Below, piece by piece: positions 32,291-39,213 of a stretch of 39,213 nucleotides of DNA. Location: NCBI GenBank assembly GCA_022827245.1, contig JAJDTI010000100.1:1-39213 (forward strand), read 5' to 3'. The position numbers were made by a program, and so were the translations under genes. Origin of the DNA: Pseudomonadales bacterium. GTDB lineage: Bacteria > Pseudomonadota > Gammaproteobacteria > Pseudomonadales > Azotimanducaceae. The first letter of the stretch is position 1. Each line of letters starts with the position of its first letter. The notes under the pieces are model-generated. The model saw nothing but the letters and a program-made list of their open reading frames with translations. It was not told the DNA's origin and did not search any database.

Positions 32291-35200
32291 ATGCTTCGCG
32301 TGATCTCCTGGTTCAGCCACAACATCGTGGCCGCCAACCTGCTGATGACGATCCTCGTCATCGGTGGCGTCATGGCACTGTTCACGGTGCACCAGGAAGA
32401 GTTCCCGAACATCGAGTTCGAGATGGTCAACGTCAGCGTGCCCTACCTCGGCGCGGCCCCCGAGGAGGCGGAACTCGGCGTGTGCGTGCGCATCGAAGAG
32501 GCCATCGAGGGCGTGGAGGGCATCGAGAAGGTCTACTCGACGGCCAGCGAAGGCGCCTGCGCAGTACAGGCGCAACTCTACGAGGGCGCCGACGAGGCGG
32601 CCGCCGTCAACGAGATCAAGAGCCAGGTGGACGGCATCTCCTCGTTTCCGGTGGAGACCGAGAAACCGATCGTCTCGGCGATGTCGTTCCGCCACAACGT
32701 CATCGAGATCGCCGTGTCGGGCGACGCCCCGGAACGCACGCTGAAGGAGATCGCCCGGGGGATGCGGGACGACATCGCGGCCCTCGACGGGATCTCCCAG
32801 GTCGACCTCATGTACACCCGGCCCTACGAGATCTCCGTGGAGGTCTCGGAGTACATGCTGCGCCGCCACGGCCTGACGCTCGACGATGTCGCGCATGCGC
32901 TGCGGCGGGCGTCCCTCGACATGCCCGGCGGCACGCTGCGGACCGAGGGCGGCGAGATCCTGCTGCGCACCAAGGGACAGGCCTATCTCGGGACCGAGTT
33001 CGAGGACCTCGTCGTACTGACGCGGGAGGACGGCACGCGCGTTTACCTCCGGGATGTCGCCGAGGTCCGGGACGGCTTCGCCGAGGGCGACCTGCTGGCA
33101 CTCTTCGACGGGCAGCCGGCCGCCATCGTCAAGGTCCTCCGGATCGGCAAGGAAGACATCATGGAGATGGCCGAGAAGGTGCGCGACTACGTCGCCGACG
33201 CCCGCCTGCGGATGCCCGATGGCATCGAGCTGGCGGTGTGGGCCGACGCCTCCAGGGACCTGCAGGAACGGGTGAGCACGCTGCTGCGCACCGCCGGTTC
33301 GGGTCTGGTGCTCGTGCTCGCGGTCCTCGCCCTCTTCCTGCGGTTCCGGCTGGCCATGTGGGTCGCCGTGGGCATTCCGATCGCCATGCTCGGCACGATC
33401 GCGCTCTTCCCGTTCTTCGACGTGTCCATCAGCACGATGACCGTGATGTCCTTCATCCTCGTGCTCGGCATCCTGGTCGACGACGCGATCGTGGTGGGGG
33501 AACGCGTGCACGCCCACGAGCAGCTCGGCAAGCCGCCCATCCAGGCGGCCGTCGAAGGCACCTGGGAGGTCGCCGTGCCCGTCATCTTCGGCGTGCTGAC
33601 GACCGTCGCCGCGTTCCTGCCCCTGCTGATGGTCGCCGGCCGCATGTCGTCGTTCTTCGGCGTCATCGGGGCGGTCGTCATCATGGCCCTCGGGATGTCG
33701 ATCGTGGAAAGCCAGTGGATCCTCCCGGCCCACCTCGCGCACCGCAAGCGCGACGAGTCGGGCCGCCTGGCGGGCCGGTGGAACGCCATCCAGTCCCGGT
33801 TCTCCGGGGCGCTGATGCACTTCGCGGCGAACGGCTACGTCCGATTCCTGCGCCGGGCGATCGCCTGGCGTTACGTCACCGCCGCCACCGGCCTCGGCAT
33901 CCTGATCGTCTCCCTGTCGCTCATCCTGAGCGGCCGCGTCATCTTCTCGTTCTTCAGCTCCATCGACGGCGACAAGGTGTATGCGACGCTCGAGATGCCG
34001 CCGGGGATCTCGGCCGAGAAGACCCGCGCCGCGGCAGGGCAGATCGAGGCCACGGTCGAACAGTTGCGCGCGGAGTTCGACCAGTACGCGGCACGCGGCG
34101 TCCCGAGCGTCATCAAGCACACGATGGTCAGCGTCGGCACGCACATCCACCGGGGAGGACCGCCGATGCCGGAGGGCCCCGGGCGGAGCGACTACGCGGA
34201 GGTCGCCATCGAACTCGTGCCCCTCGAACAGCGCGACTACATCCTGTCGCGGGATGTCGCAGACCGCTGGCGCGAGATCGTCGGCTCCGTTCCGGACGCC
34301 CTGCGCCTGTCGTTCGGCGCGGATTCCTTCAGCTCCGGGGAGGCCATCCACCTCGAAGTCCGGGGCAGCGACGTGGACCAGCTGCGCATGGCGGCGGTCG
34401 AGTTCAAGAACGAACTCTCGCGGTACGAAGGGGTCAAGGACATCAGCGACTCGTTCCGCGCCGGCAAGCAGGAGATCAAGCTCAACCTGCTGCCTGGGGC
34501 CCGCAACCTCGGGCTCACGCTGAACGATCTGGCCGCCCAGGTGCGGGCCGCGTTCTACGGGGCGGAGGTGCAGCGCATCCAGCGCGGTCCCGACGAGGTG
34601 CGCGTCATGGTCCGCTATCCGGAGGACGAGCGCCGCTCCATCGGCAACCTGGAAGACATGCGGATCCGCACGCCCGACGGGACGGAGGTCCCGTTCACGA
34701 GCGTCGCGAGCTTCGAGATCGACCGTGGCTACTCCCAGATCAACCGTGTCAACGGCCAGCGGGTGGTCAACGTGCTCGGCGACATCGATCGCAACCAGGT
34801 CACGCCCGAGGAGATCAACACGAGCATCATGACGGAGCTGATCCCCGCGCTGCGCCAGAAGTACCCCTCCGTCACCGTCCAGCAGTCCGGCGAGCAGGAG
34901 GAGCGGCTCAAGTCCATGATGGGCCTCGCCTACGGGGCGCTGCTCGCCCTCATCGGCATCTACGCGCTGCTGGCGATCCCGCTGAAGTCGTACCTGCAGC
35001 CCCTGGTCATCATGAGCGTCATCCCCTTCGGCGCGGTGGGCGCCATCGTCGGGCACTGGATCATGGGCAGTCAACTCATGTTCTTCTCCCTGCTCGGCAT
35101 CGTGGCGCTGTCCGGGGTGGTCGTGAACGCAAGCCTGGTGCTGGTCGATTACATCAACCGGCGCCGCCGTGAAGGCATGCCCCTCGAAGAGGCGGTGTTC

Positions 35201-35461
35201 AACGCCGGCGTGGTGCGCTTCCGCCCGATCATCCTGACCTCCACGACGACCTTCGTCGGCCTGCTGCCGCTGATGTTCAGCCAGAACCCGACGACCTTCT
35301 TCATCATCCCGATGGCGATCTCGCTCGCGTTCGGAGTATTGTTCGCCACGGCCATCACGCTGGTGCTGGTGCCCGGCCTGTACGTCATCGTCGAGGACTT
35401 CGTCGAATGGGGTCCCCTGCGCGAGGGCCACGCGGACAGCCAGGTGCAGCCGACGGGGTGA
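32291..35461 (+). CDS. RND efflux pump, AcrB/HAE1-like permease
   Basis: A 1056-residue proton-driven efflux pump of normal family length. It has the 12-helix RND plan: an N-terminal anchor helix (NIVAANLLMTILVIGGVMALF), the first large periplasmic loop, helices 2-6 and the second loop. The last helices run from LLALIGIYALLAIPL onward. The proton-relay aspartates in helix 4 are present (GILVDDAIVVGE, Asp397-Asp398, equivalent to AcrB Asp407-Asp408). GAGGG lies 5 nt before ATG 32291. It resembles the subgroup found in many environmental proteobacteria next to a single MFP. Substrates cannot be read from sequence; the neighbouring oxygenase and DUF3604 genes hint at small organic compounds. Confidence 0.92.
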   Translation: MLRVISWFSHNIVAANLLMTILVIGGVMALFTVHQEEFPNIEFEMVNVSVPYLGAAPEEAELGVCVRIEEAIEGVEGIEKVYSTASEGACAVQAQLYEGADEAAAVNEIKSQVDGISSFPVETEKPIVSAMSFRHNVIEIAVSGDAPERTLKEIARGMRDDIAALDGISQVDLMYTRPYEISVEVSEYMLRRHGLTLDDVAHALRRASLDMPGGTLRTEGGEILLRTKGQAYLGTEFEDLVVLTREDGTRVYLRDVAEVRDGFAEGDLLALFDGQPAAIVKVLRIGKEDIMEMAEKVRDYVADARLRMPDGIELAVWADASRDLQERVSTLLRTAGSGLVLVLAVLALFLRFRLAMWVAVGIPIAMLGTIALFPFFDVSISTMTVMSFILVLGILVDDAIVVGERVHAHEQLGKPPIQAAVEGTWEVAVPVIFGVLTTVAAFLPLLMVAGRMSSFFGVIGAVVIMALGMSIVESQWILPAHLAHRKRDESGRLAGRWNAIQSRFSGALMHFAANGYVRFLRRAIAWRYVTAATGLGILIVSLSLILSGRVIFSFFSSIDGDKVYATLEMPPGISAEKTRAAAGQIEATVEQLRAEFDQYAARGVPSVIKHTMVSVGTHIHRGGPPMPEGPGRSDYAEVAIELVPLEQRDYILSRDVADRWREIVGSVPDALRLSFGADSFSSGEAIHLEVRGSDVDQLRMAAVEFKNELSRYEGVKDISDSFRAGKQEIKLNLLPGARNLGLTLNDLAAQVRAAFYGAEVQRIQRGPDEVRVMVRYPEDERRSIGNLEDMRIRTPDGTEVPFTSVASFEIDRGYSQINRVNGQRVVNVLGDIDRNQVTPEEINTSIMTELIPALRQKYPSVTVQQSGEQEERLKSMMGLAYGALLALIGIYALLAIPLKSYLQPLVIMSVIPFGAVGAIVGHWIMGSQLMFFSLLGIVALSGVVVNASLVLVDYINRRRREGMPLEEAVFNAGVVRFRPIILTSTTTFVGLLPLMFSQNPTTFFIIPMAISLAFGVLFATAITLVLVPGLYVIVEDFVEWGPLREGHADSQVQPTG

Positions 35462-35465
35462 TCTC

Positions 35466-35490
35466 GGGAGGATGCTCCGCGGCTCCTCCC
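35466..35490 (+). other. Hairpin between the RND pump and DUF3604 genes
   Basis: GGGAGGA (35466-35472) pairs with TCCTCCC (35484-35490) across an 11-nt loop, starting 4 nt after the pump stop. There is no U-run. It may tune expression of the downstream genes relative to the pump. Confidence 0.35.
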
Positions 35491-35519
35491 CCGGGGACTC
35501 GGACCGGATGGGAGGGGAC

Positions 35520-37610
35520 ATGCAGGAGTCAGCGACCGCGTCGGTTCGTGGAGTCATACTCGTTTCGCTCCTGCTCGGGGGCGCGGCCTGCGCGCCCGAG
35601 CCCGCGGAGCCCGATCCCGCACCAGCCCAGGAAGAGCAGGAGGCGCAGCAGCGGACGCTCCTGACTCCCGCACGGCGGCACCAGGACTGGGAACCGCCCG
35701 GCGGGCCGGCCACCGTTCCCGCGAGTCCTCCGGGGCCGCGTTGCACGCATTACAGCCCCACCCGCTCCGCCTTCTTCGGCGACCTCCACGTCCACACGGT
35801 CCAGTCCCTCGACGCATACGGCCGCGGCGGGTTCCAGACGCCCGACGACGCCTACCGGTTCGCGAAGGGCGAACCGATCGGCCTGACCCCGCGGAGCGCG
35901 GACGGAGAACCCCTGCGTTTCGGGACGATCGACCGGCCCCTCGACTTCGCCGCCGTCACCGACCACGCGGAGTGGATCGGCGAACTGGAGTCCTGCACGA
36001 ACGCGCAGTCCCCCGCCTACGACAGCCTCGACTGCGAGATCATGCGCGGCCGGCCCCTCGCCGGGACTACCGCCGCGGGCGATGCGCTGATACGCCGCGT
36101 CCTCAGCGGGGCGATCCGCGGACCCGGCGGCATGTGCGGCGCCGACGCCTCGGTGTGCCGGGAGTACGCCGGCCACGCCTGGCGGCGTACGGTCGCGGCG
36201 GCCGAGGCGCACCAGGACCGCACGGAGGCGTGCGCGTTCACGGCCTTCAACGCGTGGGAGTTCACCTCGGCCCCCGGCAGGAGCAAGGTCCACCGCAACG
36301 TCATCCTGCGCAACGACAGCGTGCCGGAACTGCCGATCTCCTGGGCCGAGGAAGCCGAGCCGGAAGGCCTCTGGAAGAAACTCGAGGCCCGCTGCAACGA
36401 CACGGACACGGGCTGCGAGGCCCTCACGATCCCGCACAACCCGAACATCTCGAACGGACGCATGTTCACCGTCACCTACAAGGACCGCCCGCTCGACGCG
36501 CAGCGTCAGCGCGCGGAACTCCAGCGGCGCCTGGAGCCGCTGGTGGAGATGATCCAGGCGAAAGGCGAGTCCGAGTGCCGCACGGGCATGTGGAACGTGC
36601 TGGGCGGCGAGGACGAACTGTGCGGCTTCGAGAAGGTGCGGTACATGCCGAACGGGGCGCGGCCCGAAGACTGCAGGGAGTCCTTCGGCAGCGGCGCCCT
36701 CGGGGGGATGGGATGCCAGTCGCGGCTCGACTTCGTCCGCTACGGCCTCATCGAAGGCCTGCGCGAGTACGCGCGCATCGGCGTGAACCCCTACCGCCTC
36801 GGCTTCATCGGCAGCACCGACACGCACAACGGCACGCCCGGCGCGGTCGAGGAGTACAACTACCTCGGCCACAACTCCCTCGTCGACGACACCCTGGAGA
36901 AGCGCATCACGACCCCGGCGTACGCGCCGCACCCGCTGCGCAATCCCGGCGGCCTCATCGGCGTGTGGGCCGAGGAGAACTCCCGCGACGCGCTGTTCGA
37001 CGCCATGAAGCGCCGCGAGACCTTCGCCACCAGCGGCGTGCGCATCCAGCCACGGCTGTTCGCGGGCTGGGACCTGCCCGATGGGCTGTGCGGGGACGCG
37101 GACGCGGTCGCCGAAGCCTATCGAAGCGGCGTCCCGATGGGCGGGGCGCTGGATCCCGCCGGGGTCGACGACGACGGTCCCGTCTTCTTCGCGAGCGCCC
37201 TGCGCGATCCCGGCACGGCCATGGACGCCGGCGCCGGCCTGCAGCGGATCCAGGTGATCAAGGGCGAGGTCGACGACTCGGGGCTGTTCCGCGAGACCGT
37301 CGTCGACATCGCGGCGGATGACGGTCCCGACGTGGAGATCGACGCGGACTGCGCGCCGAGCCGCCAGGGCGCCAACGCCCTCTGCAGCGTCTGGCACGAC
37401 CCGGCCTGGAACCCGGCAAAGCCGGCGGTGTACTACGCGCGGGTCCTCGAGCAGCCGAGTTGCCGGTGGCACGCGCGGCAGTGCGCCGCCCTTCCGGCGG
37501 ACGAGCGCCCGGACGCGTGCGCCGACAACGCACTGCCGCGCACCGTCCAGGAGCGGGCGTGGACCTCGGCGATCTGGTACGAGCCGCCGCTCGCCGACGA
37601 CGCTTCCTGA
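35520..37610 (+). CDS. DUF3604 lipoprotein
   Basis: A 696-residue lipoprotein of the DUF3604 (PF12228) family. A signal peptide ends in LLLGGAAC (Cys24), followed by a Glu/Pro/Ala-rich linker. The core begins at FFGDLHVHT (residues 85-93) and continues with AAVTDHAEWIGE (Asp148, His149), TAFNAWEFTS and LTIPHNPNISNG; FIGSTDTHNG lies toward the end. The paired His/Asp motifs resemble PHP-type metal-dependent phosphoesterases, so a metallohydrolase in the periplasm or outer membrane is likely, but no substrate is known to me. ATG 35520 has an excellent GGGAGGGG; an earlier ATG at 35472 has its SD too close. It lies 58 nt after the pump gene. Confidence 0.88.
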   Translation: MQESATASVRGVILVSLLLGGAACAPEPAEPDPAPAQEEQEAQQRTLLTPARRHQDWEPPGGPATVPASPPGPRCTHYSPTRSAFFGDLHVHTVQSLDAYGRGGFQTPDDAYRFAKGEPIGLTPRSADGEPLRFGTIDRPLDFAAVTDHAEWIGELESCTNAQSPAYDSLDCEIMRGRPLAGTTAAGDALIRRVLSGAIRGPGGMCGADASVCREYAGHAWRRTVAAAEAHQDRTEACAFTAFNAWEFTSAPGRSKVHRNVILRNDSVPELPISWAEEAEPEGLWKKLEARCNDTDTGCEALTIPHNPNISNGRMFTVTYKDRPLDAQRQRAELQRRLEPLVEMIQAKGESECRTGMWNVLGGEDELCGFEKVRYMPNGARPEDCRESFGSGALGGMGCQSRLDFVRYGLIEGLREYARIGVNPYRLGFIGSTDTHNGTPGAVEEYNYLGHNSLVDDTLEKRITTPAYAPHPLRNPGGLIGVWAEENSRDALFDAMKRRETFATSGVRIQPRLFAGWDLPDGLCGDADAVAEAYRSGVPMGGALDPAGVDDDGPVFFASALRDPGTAMDAGAGLQRIQVIKGEVDDSGLFRETVVDIAADDGPDVEIDADCAPSRQGANALCSVWHDPAWNPAKPAVYYARVLEQPSCRWHARQCAALPADERPDACADNALPRTVQERAWTSAIWYEPPLADDAS

Positions 37611-37620
37611 CCGAACCGCG

Positions 37621-38655
37621 ATGTCCGGCCGCATGCTGACCTGCACCTGGGCGCCCACGGTCTTCGCCGGGCCCCGGGTGGTGTCGACCAATCCCGAGGG
37701 CGGGTTCCCGGACGGACGCGCCCTGGACCACGCCGTCCTGCCCGCGCTCCGCCGCATCGAGGAGCTTGGTCTCTCGCACCTGCTCATCGCGCAACGCTGG
37801 TGGGGCAGCGGCGAGGAGATGGAGGGCTCGTCGCTCGACTGCCTCGCCATGACCGCCCTGTTCGCCGCCCACACCGAACGCGTCCGGCTCGTCACCGCCA
37901 TCCACCCCGGCTTCTTCCATCCGACCGCCATCGCCAAGTGGGGCGCGACCCTGGACTGGATCAGCGGCGGCCGCTGGGACATCAACGTCACCAGCGGCTG
38001 GAACCTCCGCGAGTTCGACATGTACGGAATCGACACCCTCGAGCACGGCGAACGCTACGCGCGTTCCGCCGAGTTCATCGACGTGCTGCGCGGTGCGTGG
38101 GACGCGCCCCGCTTCTCGTACGAGGGACGTTTCTACCGTGCGGACGAACTCGAACTGGAACCCCGTCCCTCGGGGCCGCTGACCGTGTTCCAGGGGGGAC
38201 AGTCCGACGACGCGGTCGCGATGGCGGCCGCGCACTCGGACTGGATGTTCCTCAACGGCGGCACCCCCGAGCGGATCGAGGGCGTCATCGGCCGGGTGCG
38301 CAAGGCCTGCCGTGCAACGGGACGCTCGGTGCGCTTCGCCCTCTACGCGGCGCCGCTGGTACGGCGCACGGACGCCGAGGCGTGGGCGGAAATCGACGCG
38401 CGTATCGCGGTCATCGACCGCGGCCTGGCCGAGCGCCGACGCGCCGCCACCGGCGGCGCCGAGGGCATGTGGGCCTCGGACGAGGACCTGAGCCTGCTCG
38501 ACACCAACGAGGGCTACGCCGCGCGGCTCATCGGCAGTCCCGATACGGTCTACGAGCGCCTCGAGGCGTTCCGTGCCCTCGGCGTCGAGATGCTGCACTT
38601 CGACACCCGGGACGAACTGTTCAACGAGACGATCCTGCCGGAACTCATCGGCTGA
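37621..38655 (+). CDS. Luciferase-like flavin monooxygenase (LLM class)
   Basis: A 344-residue bacterial-luciferase-like flavin-dependent oxidoreductase. Features are the TIM-barrel segments VRLVTAIHPGFFHPTAIAKW and WISGGRWDINVTSGWN, and the later TVFQGGQSDDAV. The closest known types are alkanesulfonate (SsuD) and dimethylsulfone (SfnG) monooxygenases. They split C-S bonds with FMNH2 and oxygen supplied by a separate reductase. No flavin reductase or sulfonate transporter is nearby, so the substrate is open. It starts 10 nt after the DUF3604 stop with a weak Shine-Dalgarno, hence likely the last gene of the GntR-RND transcript. It ends 4 nt from the convergent rhomboid gene. Confidence 0.88.
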   Translation: MSGRMLTCTWAPTVFAGPRVVSTNPEGGFPDGRALDHAVLPALRRIEELGLSHLLIAQRWWGSGEEMEGSSLDCLAMTALFAAHTERVRLVTAIHPGFFHPTAIAKWGATLDWISGGRWDINVTSGWNLREFDMYGIDTLEHGERYARSAEFIDVLRGAWDAPRFSYEGRFYRADELELEPRPSGPLTVFQGGQSDDAVAMAAAHSDWMFLNGGTPERIEGVIGRVRKACRATGRSVRFALYAAPLVRRTDAEAWAEIDARIAVIDRGLAERRRAATGGAEGMWASDEDLSLLDTNEGYAARLIGSPDTVYERLEAFRALGVEMLHFDTRDELFNETILPELIG

Positions 38656-38659
38656 TGCG

Positions 38660-39213
38660 CTATGGCGTACCCGCTACCGTCCAGGCGACGATCACGACCA
38701 ACACCGCGATCGCACCCGCCAGGTATTGCCCCGAGCGCCCGAGCCGGCGGATGTCGAACGGCGCGATCGCCGCACCCGCCACGACCCCGCAGACGAACCC
38801 GGCCACGTGCGCGAGGACATCGGTGTTCGCCCCGCCCATGCCCGTGAACGCGAGCATGGCCAGCCCGGCCACGATGGGTGCGAAACCCCGGCGCCAGCCG
38901 CGACCCCGGAAATAGCCCCGGCGCCACACGAACGCGGAGGTCAGGCCGACGCAGGCGAACGTCGCGGTCGAAGCGCCGAGCGATGCGAACCCGTCCGGAC
39001 GCAGCCACGCGTTCACCCCGTTCCCGGCGGCGCCGGCGAGCAGCACCAGCAGCCAGCACAGGCCGGAACCCAGGTACCGCCCCGCCATGAGCCCGAAAAC
39101 GGCGCCGAACAGCGAGTTTCCGAGGATATGCGCGAGGTCGCCGTGCAGCGTCAGCGCCGTGATCGCGCGCCACCACGCCCCGTCCCGGACGAGTTCCGCC
39201 TCCATGCGTCCCG
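38660..39213 (-). CDS. Rhomboid-family intramembrane protease (5' end off window)
   Basis: A rhomboid serine protease cut by the right edge; about 184 residues are visible and the first membrane helix probably lies outside. Conserved parts are WWRAITALTLHGDLAHILGN (loop 1 and helix 2 start), the catalytic serine motif GASTATF (helix 4) and the histidine helix LAHVAGFVCGVVAG. At least five hydrophobic helices can be seen. Rhomboids cleave membrane-protein segments within the inner membrane. A Met at 39205 could be read as a start, but it would leave the family without its first helix, so I treat it as internal. Confidence 0.85.
   Translation of the reverse strand, partial: GRMEAELVRDGAWWRAITALTLHGDLAHILGNSLFGAVFGLMAGRYLGSGLCWLLVLLAGAAGNGVNAWLRPDGFASLGASTATFACVGLTSAFVWRRGYFRGRGWRRGFAPIVAGLAMLAFTGMGGANTDVLAHVAGFVCGVVAGAAIAPFDIRRLGRSGQYLAGAIAVLVVIVAWTVAGTP

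Noticed and set aside
32156..35746. A very long open frame antisense to the RND pump gene
   Set aside because: High G+C leaves long stop-free antisense frames. Its protein is His/Asp/Arg-rich low-complexity with no family motif, while the other strand encodes a complete RND pump.

Overview
The window is G+C-rich, densely coding chromosomal DNA, probably from an uncultured gammaproteobacterium. MtfA, HisN-type histidinol phosphatase, DUF3108, exodeoxyribonuclease III, an RND efflux pair, a TonB-dependent receptor remnant and REP-like hairpins with a GTAG head all fit Pseudomonadota. No rRNA or tRNA gene, CRISPR array, intact insertion sequence or phage gene was seen, so the assignment rests on gene content and base composition only. 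I count 32 protein genes (one cut by the right edge) and one pseudogene.

Left part (1-15188), all on the minus strand: a Tat-exported aldo/keto reductase with C-terminal Fe-S motifs. Then a run from 8213 down to 1674: alpha/beta hydrolase, PKD-HExxH lipoprotein, HisN-like phosphatase, Cys-rich zinc protein, MtfA peptidase and sulfotransferase. Upstream of that run lie a phytanoyl-CoA dioxygenase/HEAT fusion next to a double-length class III CoA-transferase, and a three-gene set of lipoprotein hydrolase, methyltransferase and DUF3108 protein.

Middle (15331-24118): on the plus strand xthA, a second Tat aldo/keto reductase, and a tight AAA+ (MoxR/ChlI-like), VWA and sulfatase cluster. These converge on a minus-strand pair, an acyl-CoA dehydrogenase overlapping or abutting an SRPBCC-PDZ fusion.

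Right part (24249-39213): a plus-strand set of crotonase, stand-alone CinA N-terminal-type protein and degenerate-active-site SDR, followed by a REP-like hairpin and a TonB-dependent receptor pseudogene. Next come three minus-strand genes: hendecad coiled-coil membrane protein, 6PGDH-like DUF1932 dehydrogenase and exported M20 amidohydrolase. The plus strand then carries a GntR/FadR regulator with a textbook promoter and two perfect operator palindromes. It is followed by an RND adaptor and pump, a DUF3604 lipoprotein and a luciferase-like monooxygenase. A partial rhomboid protease ends the window.

The overall flavour is catabolism and detoxification of organic compounds: acyl-CoA and CoA-transferase chemistry, sulfatase and sulfotransferase, exported hydrolases, flavin oxygenase and efflux. 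The clearest regulatory story is the self-regulated GntR-RND operon. No single gene set proves a wholly new system. The best candidates for novel biology are the AAA+/VWA/sulfatase module, the PhyH-HEAT plus double CoA-transferase pair, the SRPBCC-PDZ protein tied to an acyl-CoA dehydrogenase, and the PKD-HExxH lipoprotein.
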